Part shown: piece by piece, positions 24,648 to 36,412 of the stretch
Position numbering within the stretch: position 1 is the stretch's first letter
How the letters are laid out: the number at the start of each line of letters is the position of its first letter
Assembly (NCBI GenBank): GCA_050084515.1
Contig: CM114271.1
Coordinates: 29,202,001 to 29,266,000, forward strand
Source of the DNA: Blasia pusilla
Lineage: Eukaryota; Marchantiophyta; Marchantiopsida; Blasiales
Reading direction: 5' to 3'
DNA: 64,000 nt
Program-made: the position numbers and the translations under genes
Notes under the pieces: generated by a model
Told to the model about the DNA's origin: nothing
What the model saw: only the letters and a program-made list of their open reading frames with translations
The model's database searches: none

Positions 24648-25499
24648 TGTTCGAAGGGCTACTTCACAAGTTCAAGTTTTTGTTGTAATGGCCTTGGCCA
24701 TTGACTTCTTACCTCTATTTGTAGCCCATGAGAGCTTGATATGCTCACTCGACTTGTCTTGCAATTGGTTAGTGAATACACAGACTTTGCAAGTAATTGC
24801 TCAATCTTCAACAAAAGCACTCTTTCCCTTTCCCTTCATACATACTTTAAAAAAAATTTCTATCAAGGATTGAATCATAGTCAATCCAATCATACGTATA
24901 CATTGAGTACCACACATTCTTCCAAGCTATGCAATCTTTTTCAAGTAAAGCTCCACTACTTCCTATTGTAGGTTGGTCATCCGTGTCATCAAATAAACCA
25001 AAAAATGAAATAATATTTGGCCCATCATTTTGAATCGAACTCCAATTCTCCTGGTCACTTTCTCATTGAAGTGCTTTCTTCATTTCACTTTGTTGTGAGG
25101 TCGCTGTCTGCACGGGGCAATATCAATGGGATGGGCCCCTTCTTCACTGCACACTTTGAGTGTCAGTTCCACACAATTCCAAGTGCTATTTTGCTTCGGA
25201 AACCAATCGATCACTTCACGACACTTGTGAGCGAGTATATATGCAGCCTCTGTTGTAGTAAGGCGCTGATGCAACAAACTCACTCACGGAAACCATCTAA
25301 TCATCTTTTGTCTCTTGGACATATGTGATCCCAATGAACTAGATCCGAATATGAATCAAATACTGTCTAAATGAGGGCTAGATCAAAACAATATTTAAAA
25401 AATATACACTAGTCTATGGAAGCAACTTCTCATAAAGGCTTTTGCAAAGTGACCAAGGCTGTAGATAGTTTGGCAAACAGGGCTATGGATCCAACAACC

Positions 25500-25813
25500 T
25501 ATTGAAGATTGAGTTACAGTCAAGCTCATGAGACACTTGAACTAGTACATTTGGTACTCACACGAAGTAGGGAAGCTTAATCTTGGTTAGTCAGTTAAGC
25601 ACGATTATTTTAACTAGGGTTAGTTAATCATAGTTAATCTAACTCAAGACTATGGTTAAGGGTAGAGTTAGGGTTGCTTGTACATACCCTATATAATTGA
25701 GAAGAGGACTAGCCTCCACTCAATTTCTCTCATTGCAAATTTTGTTCTCCATGATGGTGTGTGTGTGTGAGAGCCGTTTTCCACCAGTTATGCTTGTCTA
25801 GCAGTTTTCCACA
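25500..25813 (+). repeat. Copia 5' LTR
   Basis: 314 bp, TATTGAAG...TTTTCCACA. It contains a TG microsatellite near 25758 and a possible TATA element (CCCTATATAATTGAG, about 25687-25701). Compared with the 3' LTR the differences are mostly transitions. Confidence 0.93.
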
Positions 25814-25825
25814 TGATATCAAAGC
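25814..25825 (+). promoter_or_regulatory. Copia primer-binding site (degenerate)
   Basis: TGATATCAAAGC directly abuts the 5' LTR. It differs by two G-to-A changes from TGGTATCAGAGC, the usual plant Copia primer-binding site complementary to initiator tRNA-Met. Confidence 0.8.
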
Positions 25826-28356
25826 AAGAGGAGAACATCACTTGAAATTCTTGGTGTTTGAAGAGAGAAGAGAGGCAAGAGAAGGCACAATTTCAGTTTG
25901 GAAGAAGGAAATTTTATTCAGAACTCATTGGGTGCACATTTCAGCTAGAGCTTTGACGATGATAAAACTTTGGAGGCATTTTTGAGGGCTTTCCCGGTTG
26001 ATTCAGTCGTCTCGGTCCACTTTGGCTAGAATGATGCCAAATTTTGGTTTTAGCCATCTTGTAGAGCTCGCCGAGATTTTTCTAGCGCACCCAAAATTGC
26101 TCAATTTTGACACAAAATTAAGCTTCTGCAGTAGCAATTTTAGTGTAGGAAAGTGTAATTAGTGAAGAAAAGTTGTGTAGTTTGCTCTCTACACGCCAAT
26201 TTTGACTAGTTCTTTCATATGGTTGATAAATTTTGGCAAATTTCAGGTCGATTTATATGTAGGAGTGGTCTATGCTTCAATTGGAGCAGTAGAAAGTTTG
26301 AAATTACGTTTTTGTGAGTGAAATCGTTTATCATGGAGTATTCCTCAACAACAATCACAGGCAAGAAGCTAGACAAGCAGAATTACAATGTCTGGAAGTT
26401 TCGTATGAAAAAAATTTCTCATGGGTCAAGAACTATGGGAGCTTGTCATAGGTGATGACGCCAAGCCAGAAGGTGACTCAACACACTTGAATGTTTGCTC
26501 TTGGGACAAACGCGCAAGGCAAGTAATCACTATATTTCAATAACGATGAGTTCGCCAATGATAGGTCACATCCAAGATGTTAATACTTTGAAGGAGGCCT
26601 AGGATGCATTGGAAAAACTGTTCCAGACATCTACAAAGGCCAAAAAGCTTCAATTGAAACAACAATTGAACGAAGTGAGGAAAGGATCGTAGAGCATCAA
26701 TGATTATATTTTGAATATCAGACATATTGTTGATTAGTTGAATAGCATTGGAGTGATAGTAGAAGATGATGATATGATTTTATTCACTCTTCAAGGTCTT
26801 CCAAAGGATTACAAGTCCTTTGAGATCTCTATCTTTGTGAGAGAGAAGTATCCAACCTTTCAAGAGTTAGTTCCTCTGTTGAACAGTGAAGAGATTTGCC
26901 TAGTAGGCAACGGTACCTCGTCTAGTCTGCAAGAGAGTGCGCTATTTGCAGGTTATGGATCAAACAAAGGCAGGGGTCGTGGTAGAAACTTCCGTGGTCA
27001 TGGTGGATATCAAGCATATGGAGGAAGAGGCACTCAATATAACGTCACTCAATCAACTACGAACCAGTACCAGACACAAGCACAAGGTGGTGATGATGGA
27101 AACCGTTGGGGTCGAGGTCAGTAGTAGAGGGTCCCTGGATCTTGCAATTACTGTGGGATAAAGGATCACTATGCAAAGTTTTGCTTCAAGAAGAAGGCAG
27201 ATATGAGAACAAGAGCCTTACAACAACAAAACTATGTGGAGCAACAACACCAAGAGCAGTACCAAGAACAACAACATTCATAAACAGAACATCTCCTAGT
27301 TATGACTCATCATATGGGAGCAATGGTCAAGAAAGACTCGAAAACAGATTGGTACATTGACTCTGGCGCATCAAATCACATGATTTCACAAGCTAAATGG
27401 TTCAGTAGTTTGGAGCCGGTGAAAGATCCTGCAATTGTGCTCACAGGAGATGACACTCAACATCATATCATGCATATCGGTTTAGTTCCAATAGCATCAG
27501 ATGATCTTTGTGCTCTTGGAAATGTTCTCTATGTTCCTACCATTGCAAGAAATTTGATCTCTATAGGACAGATAGTAGAACAGGGTTATCAAGTGAAGTT
27601 TAACGCAAATGGTTGTTTCATTGAAATAATAGATGACCAGACTATGATAGCCAAAGGAACTAGATTTGGCAGAATGTTCAAATTAGATGTTTCTATGCCA
27701 GAGATTCAAACAACAATGTATGGTCAAATCGGCCAACAAGTCATAGATCTAAATGTTTGGCATAAAAGAATTGGACATATGAATCTTCAAAGATTACAGA
27801 GTCTTTCATCATCTAATATAGTAATAGGACTTCCTAAATTAGCAAGTCCTGCTACGTTAGAGGTATGTCGTGCTTGCCAATTTGGAAAATAAGCTAGATT
27901 TCTTTTTCCAAAGCAAGGTAGAAGAGCATTCAAGATATTGGAGTTGATCCACAATGATGTTAGGACAGCCTCACAACATAGCCTTAGTGGTTGCCAGTAC
28001 TTTGTTTCAATTATTGATGACTTCTCTAAGTATATATGGGTATACTTTTTGAAAGCCAAGTTAGAGGTATTCTTAGTGTTCCAAACATTCAGAGATCTAG
28101 TAGAGAGGTAGACTGGACAACACATTCTGAAATTGCGTTGTGATGGAGGAGGAGAGTATCTTTCAACAGAGTTTGATGACTATTTACGTCAGAATGGCAT
28201 CCAAAGTCAAGTGACTTTCCGTTACATTCCACAACAAAATGAAGTGGTTGAGAGGAAGAATCGACATATTGCTGAAGCGACACGAGCTATGCTGAATGAG
28301 AAGAACATGCCTAAGGTGTATTGGGCTGAGGCTGTAGCATGTGCAGTCTTCTTAAT

Positions 28357-28377
28357 CCTAAACCCTAAACCCTAAAC
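28357..28377. repeat. Three telomere-type CCCTAAA units inside the integrase sequence
   Basis: CCTAAACCCTAAACCCTAAAC interrupts the integrase frame between ACAVFLI and the codons for TPTT that normally follow with an intervening Asn-Arg. The unit is the Arabidopsis-type telomere repeat. Such short tracts are known at repaired double-strand breaks; this origin is inferred. Confidence 0.85.
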
Positions 28378-30513
28378 TCCAACAACAAGGGTTTATGATA
28401 AAACTCCATCCGAAGTCTTCACAGGAAGTAAATCTGATTTTTCCTTCTTGAAAGTATTTGGCTGTATTTGTTATGCTCATGTTCCTTCTGAGAGACATAA
28501 AAAATTAGACCCCAAGTCTGAAAGATGTATCTTCATTGGTTATGCTGATGGAACTAAGGGATATAAGTGCTAATTCCATCCTCTAGGCAGCTTATTATTA
28601 GTCGGGATGTTCTTTTTTATGAGCTAAAGTCATGGTATGCTCCATCTGAACCTATTCCACCTCTAAACTTGACTGTTGAGGGGGAGAATATGACTATAAA
28701 CCAACACACATTGTCTTCAACTTCCCCAAGTACTAGTGCAGGATTAGGAGAGGTTCTGGATTCATCTGTTAAATCTATGAGTCAATGGATGGGAAGAAAA
28801 CATATTCAGTCTGTTGACTCTAGTGAGAGCTCGAGTCAGGTGTTAGAGGCATCTACCTCTGAACAACAACTTCGTAGATCAAGTAGAGTTACACATCTAG
28901 TTCATAGATTCATAAATGAAGGTTTCCTTACGATACATCATGCATATATGATGACTACCCTTCAAGAGCAGGAGCCGAGTTTTTTTGAAGAAGCTACAAG
29001 TAAAGTCAAATGGATTGAAGCTATGAAGGAAGAGCTTGTTGCATTAAGACATCAACAAACATGGAAGCTGGTTGATATACCTTCCGGTAAGGAAGCTATT
29101 GGTTGCAAATGGGTTTACAAAATCAAGCGCAATCAAGCTACTACAATTAACAGATACAAAGCGAGATTGGTGGCTAAGGGCTATGCGAAATAATATGGTA
29201 TCAATTATGAGGAAATATTTAGCCCTGTTGCAAAGATGGCGACTACGAGAACAATGGTTGCAGTTGTAATAAGTAAGAAGTGGAGATTACATCACATGGA
29301 CGTCAAGAATGCCTTGTTGAATGGAGATCTATACGAGGAGGTATATATGACTCAACCACATGGATACAAGCATCCCAAGTTTCCATTTCGCGTATGCAAG
29401 TTGAAGAAAGATCTATACGGGCTCAAACAAGCTCCAAGAGCTTGGTATGGCAAGATTACATACGTCCTACAAGAGTTGGATTTTAGGGTATGTGATTCTG
29501 ACTCCTCGTTATATGTCTTGAGAGGACAAGATCATACAGTTCTCATTGTGTTGTATGTTGACGATCTCTTGATTATTGGGAATACTGAAGAAATGGTACA
29601 ACAAGTCAAGCTTAAGTTACAAGCAGAATTTGATATGAAGAACTTGGGAGAACTCAAGTACTTCCTTGGTATTGAGTATTGAGTTTATCAAGGTTGGAGA
29701 GAGCATGTGGTTACTACAACGACAATATGCTCTTCATATGCTTTCAAAATATGGTATGACGGCTTGTAAGCCAATCTCTACACCGTTGGACCATAACGTG
29801 AAGCTAAGAGTGGATGAAGCAGAGTTGCTTGCAGATTCTAATATGTACAGGTGCATGGTTGGAAGTTTGATCTATCTAACTATAACCAGACCAGATTTGA
29901 GCTATGCTGTAGGCCTAGTGAGCCAGTTTATGCAAGCACCTCGAAAACCTCACCTTAATGCTATGAAGAGGATTATGTGGTATGTGAAATTCTCTATTCA
30001 ATTCGGGCTTCAATTTGAACCTTCTCCGAGTTTTCAATTATAGGGATTCACAGATGCTGATTGGGCAAGAAGCGTGTCTGATCGACACTCCAGATCTGGT
30101 TATTCATTTACTTTGAGAAGCGCAGCTATAAGTTGGGCTTCAAAGAAGCAACCTACAGTTGCTTTAGCTTCAACAGAGGCTGAGTACAGAGGAGCAACCA
30201 ATGCAGCATGTGAAGCGGTGTGGCTTCATCGATTATTTGTTTAGATTGGTATTAGTTACTTAGGACCTAGTGTAATATATGCAGACAATATTAGTATCAT
30301 CAAGGTTGCTAATAACCTTGTGTTTCATGCTCGTACAAAGTATGTTGAGGTGCACTTTCATTTTATCAAAGAGAAAGTGCTTGCACGAGAAATTGATCTT
30401 GTATATATAGTTACGGATCAACTAATTGCTGATATCGTTACAAACGCATTGTCCAGAGATAAGTTTGAGATGTTTAGAAAGGATTTAGGCGTTAGAGATA
30501 TCGATATGAGCTT

Positions 30514-30522
30514 GAGGGTGAG
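30514..30522 (+). promoter_or_regulatory. Copia polypurine tract
   Basis: GAGGGTGAG lies immediately before the 3' LTR, where plus-strand priming occurs in LTR retrotransposons. Confidence 0.6.
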
Positions 30523-30836
30523 TATTGAAGATTGAGTTACAGTCAAGCTCATGAGACACGTGAACTACTACATTTGGTACTCACACGAAGTAGGGAAGTT
30601 TAATCGTGGTTAGTCAATTAAGCATGATTATCTTAACCAGGGTTAGTTAATCACAGTTGGTCTAACTCAAGACTATGGTTAAGGGTAGGGTTAGGATTGC
30701 TTGTACATACCCTATGTAATTGAGAAGAGGACCAGCCTCCACTCCATTTCTCTCATTGCAAATTTTGTTCTCCATGGTGGTGTGTGTGTGTGAGAGCCGT
30801 TTTCCACCAGTTATGCTTGTTTAGCACTTTTCCACG
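30523..30836 (+). repeat. Copia 3' LTR
   Basis: 314 bp, TATTGAAG...TTTTCCACG, matching the 5' LTR along its length and followed by the target duplication CAACC. Confidence 0.93.
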
Positions 30837-31169
30837 CAACCGACCTCTAAGACATCTATATCCTTGCTATGAAACCAAAGTAATGGATCTAGGGACATGA
30901 GAAAACCAAAAGGCGGCCTTGTGCAACCAAACATCGAACACAAGTGAGCCTCACAGTGCTAGTGGAATAGTAAGAGAGGAATTTTGGTGGCAAGAGCAAA
31001 ACTTCGGGAGAAAAATAAATATATGAAGGAACTTGAAGAACTTGGGTATCAGACCTTGCTCAAATATCTGGCCACACAAGAAACATCGAAAGTCACTAAA
31101 TTTTAAAGTCGTAGAGAAATGCAAGATCAGGAAGTCCATAGATCACAATTTTGATCTTGCATTTCCACA

Positions 31170-31248
31170 TTGTGCACTTTTTCCATAGATCCAATTCCAC
31201 ATTTGGAAAAAGTCCAAATGTGGAAGTAGCTATGGAAAAAGTGCACAA
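31170..31248. repeat. 79-nt imperfect foldback with two nested stems
   Basis: Outer arms 31170-31188 and 31230-31248 are perfect 19-bp reverse complements (CTATGGAAAAAGTGCACAA). Inner arms 31195-31207 and 31213-31225 are perfect 13-bp reverse complements (TTCCACATTTGGA), with a 5-nt loop. Length and near-complete pairing are compatible with a MITE-like foldback or a miRNA-type precursor; expression cannot be judged from sequence. Confidence 0.85.
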
Positions 31249-32423
31249 TCTGCGAATCTCCGCAAGTTCTATACTCAAGTGTAAGGGTCCCACAATGCAA
31301 TCCCAAGTAGGGAGGCTGAAAAATTGCAAAGAATGTCAAGTGTGACGTCCCACATTGATCCAAAGTTAGGAAACTGTTGCAACACTATTAGCATACGAAC
31401 AAGGCACAGGAATAATTTCGGACTTGCGAACAATAGAGAAAGTAGAAAAGTAGAAAGCGCGACAGCACTAGATCAAAGCTTAAGAACCCAGGTGCAGACT
31501 ATGTTAAAAGAATCTCCCCAACCTATGTGCGGACTCAAGAGTCTTGATTCTCGAACAAAATGGACCCATGCTACGGAGCCTCCAAAAAAAGTGGCAGGCT
31601 AGGTCTTAATCTTATCCCATCACTGCACGATGTGGATCATAACCATCCAATTTTCCAGTCACTCAACGAATCCTTCCTTACAATGAAGACATTCAGTTTT
31701 CCGCTGGCCTGAAAAGTAATTGGAGGGATTCAGGGAGCCTTATTTCGAGGAGGGATAGTTTTCTAGTATTTTCAGCCAGACGGCAAGCACATTCCGAGGA
31801 ATCCCTGTAGGAATAGTGCTATGAGATGTCATTCACTTGAGGGGCCCGTTAGTAGCCGGAAACTTATCAGAATCCCATGGAAATGCAGCCAAAAGCAAGG
31901 TTCGGGGAGTTTTTTTGAAATTATCAGGCTATTACTGGTATTACTCATATTTTATCGAAAATTAATCTTTGGTGCAAGTCGTAGCTGGAAGTTTTGTGAC
32001 TTTCCGACTATTTTCTAGAAATCGTTTTTCTTGTCAGTAAAAATCTGAATTTTTTTTCCTCTTCTTATTTTTGGGTTTTTTCTCACCCCCGGCCAATTTC
32101 CGGCAGAACTTTGTAAAGCCGGCCAAAAATCGGCTAGGCCTAACTCTCCCAAAAAAAATTCCACTAACTCCTTCCATCCTCCACAATCCTGGAATGCTCA
32201 AACTTGAAGTATGATATCAAATTCTTCCCCTGGACTAAACATGCAATCAAACATACAATATTCTAATGTATTAAAAAAATCATCCTTGGCAGGAGTTGAA
32301 CCTGACAAAACTCCCACCAATTGGGAGCCAAGGATCCTATCCCTCTTGAATACTTGGAGCAATGAGGCTCATACTCAAGAAGGGTCATACTCCCTAAAAC
32401 TCAAAATATCAAAGTCTTCTAAT

Positions 32424-34640
32424 CTAGAGGTGTTTCATTAGCTTTAACTTCTTCATTCGGGGAAATATATATGGATTTGCAAACAAGTACCTAAAATGAG
32501 CAGAATTCTTCCACAAGACCACAGACTCAGACAACATCTCCTGGTAATCAGAGGAAGGTCCTTCTAAAGCAATCCTCAAGACAACATCTAAGTACTTGGT
32601 GGTCAACCTATTACGAGATTTAGTCTTGATCATGTTTTGAATGGAAAAGACTCTCACACATATGGCAATACTAACACACTGGACTCTAGCTACATTAGCC
32701 AAAATCAGTAAATTAGAAAACTTACATTGCAATGAGGGACTCCAACTTACCATCATCCACAAATCTCTGAAGTTGTGATCCTTCCACTTAGTGGTAGCCA
32801 TCAATTTGAAAGACTAGAACTCTTACTAAACAATTGGAGAATTAATGATAGCAGGTTGCAACTCACCCCACAATGGCAATTGAGCTCCAAAAAAACCACA
32901 CAAGTCATCCAAATCTTTATACCCCCAACTATTCAATCCCACTTTCCGAAAAGGCATGTGCAAAGGATTGAGGATTCTCATTGATCCAATGAGGTTATTA
33001 TCTCGAAATCGCTCCTGTAAAGCTGCACACACACTTTCAGCTAACCTTTTCTGAAAGAATAAGGTAGTCTCCAAGTCCCTTACGTTCTGATCCCGAGACA
33101 TAGCAATGCTATGAAATTTTTTACCCCTTATCTCACATTGTAAACGACAAAGAGAACAACAAGGTGGCCCAAAATCAAGAAGTTGATTGTAATCTATATC
33201 TTCAGAGAAGGTGGAGGCATTCAAGTAATGAGTTTCCATGAAAAAATTCATCCTAATCCTAGCTATCTCCGAATTGAAAATGCTCCCTATAGTGCTAACA
33301 TCCACAAACTGGTGGTGAAATATCTTACTTGAATTTGCAAGCATGGAAAGAATGTCAGCCAAAAAGTATAATTGATAAATCATTTGGAATGATCTCAACC
33401 TGTTAAATAAATTTGCAGCATTCCCATCGTCCTCTGAAGGGGAAATATCTCTGAAGTATGTCAATACTGATTCCAGAGAATCACACAATGTGGTAACAAC
33501 CTGCCAACGGGATAACCATCTAATCTTGTGGTATCTCTTCATGACACACTTGGAGTCATTGAATTTTTCCTGCAAAGACGCTAGAATTTTTTTCCTCTTG
33601 GACGACCTTCTAAAGTAGCCAACTATTGCATTGTGAATCGAATCAATTCCAGAGGATATTGACTTGCTATCAGGAGCTTTAGTAGTTGATAAAGACACCA
33701 AATTTGTTCTATGGGCTACACAATGAATTGAAAGAATGTAGGGATTTACCTTCTGCTTCATTTGGGATGTCACCCGTGTCTGGCTAGCTACCATTGTAGA
33801 AGCACCATCTGAACCAAATGCTACCATTTTGGAGAATTCTAATCCTCCATCTTTCATAAGTTGCAACAAACTTTCAGTAATAGCATTAGCATATTTTGAT
33901 TCGCAACGAAGTAGTCCTAGAAAACAACATTCTGCTTGGCCCTCTTCAACGAAGGTGGCAAACACAACCAAATGCCCTGTTACAGATATGTTAGTTGACT
34001 CACCGATCATAATGCCAAAGAAAGGAGAGGCTTGAACTCTCGCAAGAGTTCTTTTAAACAAAACTTGGCTAATGAAATAAGACATCTCACTACAACTCTT
34101 TTCATCTTGATATAGGTCTCTGGTAATAGGGGCATTGACAAAAAGCATCAACTTACAAAGGCTGGGAAATTTCAAAAATGGCATAGCCTCCTTTGCAAGA
34201 AAGTATGCGCACTTAAAGATTGTCAAGGGAGCAACTTCGCAGGTTTGGTTGGTGGTGGCTGTGGCCTTGGCCATCAACTTCTTACCCCCATATGCAACCC
34301 ATGCAAGTTGGATGTGCTCATTGGACTTGGCATGATCAGTAAACGCTAAAACCTTGCAATTTATAGCTCCATCTTTGGCAAACACACTCTTCCCCTACCC
34401 CTTCTTACAAACTTTACAAAAGATTCTACCAAGGACTGAATCAAACTCAATCCAATCATACATTGAGTACCATACATCCTTCTAGGCTACTCTAACTTTT
34501 TCAGGTAAACCTGCACTGCTTCCTGATGGAGGCTGCTCTTCTCTATCGTCAGATGAGCCAGACAATGCGATAATGTCAGGCCCATCGTTTATTTGTTCCT
34601 TATCTAGGAACGAAGTCATTATCTTCTGTCTCTTGGCCAT
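32424..34640 (-). pseudogene. hAT-family (DUF4371-like) transposase, copy 2, with few stops
   Basis: The minus-strand frame starts at ATG 34640 (MAKRQKIMTSFLDKEQI) and runs in one frame to 32424. It is broken by TAG at 34482-34484 and 34395-34397, and by a TAG-TAA...TAG cluster at 32814-32828. Recognisable pieces are FFGIMIGESTNISVTGHLVV (DEST-type motif with Asp to Gly), SKMVAFGSDGASTM, LSIHCVAHRTNL, KRYHKIRWLSRW, and the C-terminal hAT dimerisation region (NFRDLWMMVSWSPSLQCKF, NRLTTKYLDVVLRIALEG). The 519-codon middle block is intact. Such cut-and-paste transposases give 8-bp duplications; ends and duplication were not located. The catalytic Asp change and stops indicate an inactive copy. 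Confidence 0.85.
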
Positions 34641-34701
34641 ATGCGCTTGTGAGCAACTATAAGGGATTTCCACCTGAACCCTAAACCCAGCGCAAGGAAA
34701 C

Positions 34702-34731
34702 AATGAATGAATGAATGAATGAATGAATGAA
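34702..34731. repeat. ATGA tetranucleotide microsatellite
   Basis: About seven tandem ATGA units follow the 5' end of the hAT transposase frame (upstream on the minus strand). Confidence 0.9.
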
Positions 34732-35028
34732 GAGATTCAACTTGCTGGATGATAGTAGCTACTTGGGTTGCTGTCAATAAGCTAACGTAGTAAATAGCAA
34801 GAGCATGGAGAGCCCACGGGCTGCAGATAGGAGAAGGATACCCAAATCGACTGTTGGCCCTCTCGGTAGTGACAGAAAACACGGAGAGAATCCGAAAGCC
34901 GACTCGGCCAAGTGAGCGGATGTGGAAGCCGAGCTATCGAGTGAGAAAATGTAGCTTACGGAATGACACTGTAATAGTCACCAAGAAAAAAAATTGCCCA
35001 GTGAAACGTGAAAGCCTCCCAACGAAAT

Positions 35029-36030
35029 TGTCGCGCCCCTACTCTCCTTGAACGTCAATCTTTAGTGTTGCGGAAGCGTGCGTTCAGTAGGTCACGAACT
35101 CATCGCCGATCTGCACCCAAACACGCACTCTCGTTAGTCGGGTTTGGCCAACCGGCGTTCCAACCCACCGAGTCCTCAACTCGGCGTCTCATCAAGCTCA
35201 ACCTTCCTTAGTTCCTAGCTTCCAACACATGGCAAGTCCTTCAAGACTTGGAACAGACTATCTGGTTAGTCCAAGGATCTGAAACGACACTTGCGCACCT
35301 AGCGATCCCAATTGTTCAACGGTCCTCGGGTGAGTTCCGAACCGAGACCCAAGTAATTGAGTCGCGGGGTGGAATCCAAGAGGGATTTCTAAAATCGCCT
35401 CACTGGACTTGGTGCAGGTTTTCCAACCCAACCCCCAAACTCGCATTCCGTTCCATGCCCTTGAGCCGCCCCGCGGCGCCCAAAGTGGGGTTTGGGTTCC
35501 AAGCACTCTCGGAGACCTTCCCCCTTACTAGTACTTCTGGGGTTCTCCAATAACCCCTCCCCTTTGGGGAAAGAGGTTCGGGCCCTTCATTGTGGCCCTC
35601 AACCCGACTCCACTTACAGTCGTTTTTGGGTTGTATCTCGGCCGCTGCTTATGCGTTTGCAGCGATCTTTAGTGCGTTTGGACTGGATTTTCATAAGATT
35701 TCCAACGCATCCTTATTTTCTCCAAACGCATATCGGCACTAAAAGTTATGGCCATAAATACAGTCGGAAACTCTCAAACGCTAGTGGCGTTCCAAATCCG
35801 GATCTTCCCTTTGGCAACCCACTTCCTAGACTCGACTTCTTTCAAGTCTCATTCCGTGTTTGGTCCAGGTTTCTCAGTCGCGACCATAACACGTGAAACG
35901 CGACTCCTCGTTCGCGTCTCGTCTCTTGTCTCCTCTTTGAGACAACTCCAACGCGCAAACCATCTTAGCGTGAGCCCGCTAATGTTCCGATGTTCCGCTT
36001 GGCATTTGTTTGGTCATGAGGGTCGCGACA
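35029..36030. mobile_element. Solo LTR, 1002 bp, with 5-bp target duplication
   Basis: The segment starts TGTCGCGCCCC and ends GGGTCGCGACA, giving TG...CA termini within a short inverted repeat (TGTCGCG / CGCGACA). Pentamers GAAAT at 35024-35028 and 36031-36035 flank it exactly. There is no coding content with retroelement motifs and no second copy next to it, so a solo LTR left by recombination between the two LTRs of a Gypsy-type element fits best. A non-autonomous DNA transposon with short terminal repeats is the alternative. It is GC-rich compared with its flanks. Confidence 0.8.
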
Positions 36031-36412
36031 GAAATGTAAAATAGTGAAAGCCGAAAAGCAACCAAAAAAGTCTAATCCGAAATGCATCATCCGAAAATCC
36101 AAAGTACGTAGAGCCAAACTTGCTACCAAAGTTGGAAAGGTACGTAGGAATGTAGCACAAACTGCCACTAAGCACTGTAGCCAAATACGAAGAGTGAAAG
36201 CAGAAAAGCAGCTAGGAAAGCAAAATCCGAAAAGAAGTGGCTCGAAAAAGCCAAATCCAAAAATCTGATGCGCATGGACAGGGGAGTCTGGACTCTGAAC
36301 TTCTGAAGACCCGAGGTCTCGAAGCACATAAACATCAAAGGTTCCACCCTCTCAAACCAAATGATATGGAGCCGAGGGCCGACTCGGCCGAGGGTGAGAC
36401 GAGCAACCACGC

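Larger units (their letters stand above)
22600..25330 (-). pseudogene. Decayed hAT-like transposon (copy 1), interrupted by Helitrons
   Basis: Read on the minus strand, this region aligns piece by piece with the better copy at 31.9-34.6 kb. The 23.1-23.2 kb CTTGGCACGAGTTGATCC block matches 32.29 kb, the 23.4-24.2 kb stretch matches the transposase C-terminal two thirds (32.55-34.2 kb), 24.65-24.97 kb matches its N-terminal part, and 25.29-25.32 kb matches the start-codon region near 34.63 kb. About 250 bp of unrelated DNA sits at roughly 25.04-25.29 kb, and two Helitrons sit at 24240-24647. Numerous stops and indels are present, so no protein is made. It shares orientation with copy 2. Confidence 0.8.
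26333..30535 (+). pseudogene. Copia gag-pol polyprotein, broken
   Basis: Gag starts at ATG 26333 (MEYSSTTITGKKLDKQNYN) and is soon shifted by an extra base in an A-run near 26410. A CCHC knuckle (CNYCGIKDHYAKFC) lies near 27.14-27.19 kb. Protease shows DWYIDSGASNHM near 27.35 kb. Integrase shows the HHCC pieces WHKRIGHMN and CRACQFGK, and later LRCDGGGEYLS and PQQNEVVERKNRH. RT shows LHHMDVKNALLNGDL and YVDDLLIIG; RNase H shows DADWARSVSDRHSRSG and STEAEYRGA. Interruptions include stops near 27.89, 28.11, 29.19 and 30.04 kb, a frameshift near 29.68 kb, and a telomere-like insertion in integrase at 28357-28377. No functional protein can be made. Confidence 0.93.
25500..30836 (+). mobile_element. 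Copia LTR retrotransposon, full length but mutated
   Basis: A 314-bp direct repeat at 25500-25813 and 30523-30836 bounds 5,337 bp. The flanking pentamers CAACC (25495-25499 and 30837-30841) are a perfect target-site duplication. A primer-binding-like site TGATATCAAAGC follows the 5' LTR and a purine-rich tract precedes the 3' LTR. Internal order is gag, protease, integrase, RT, RNase H, the Ty1/Copia order. Both LTRs begin TATTG instead of TGTTG, and the 3' LTR ends CG rather than CA, so the termini are mutated. I count about 20 differences between the LTRs by eye (roughly 6 percent), which indicates an old insertion. Confidence 0.95.

Noticed and set aside
35029-36030. Protein-coding genes in frames of up to 134 codons on both strands
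   Set aside because: The segment has exact LTR-type ends and a target duplication; the frames show no domain and follow from its GC-rich composition.
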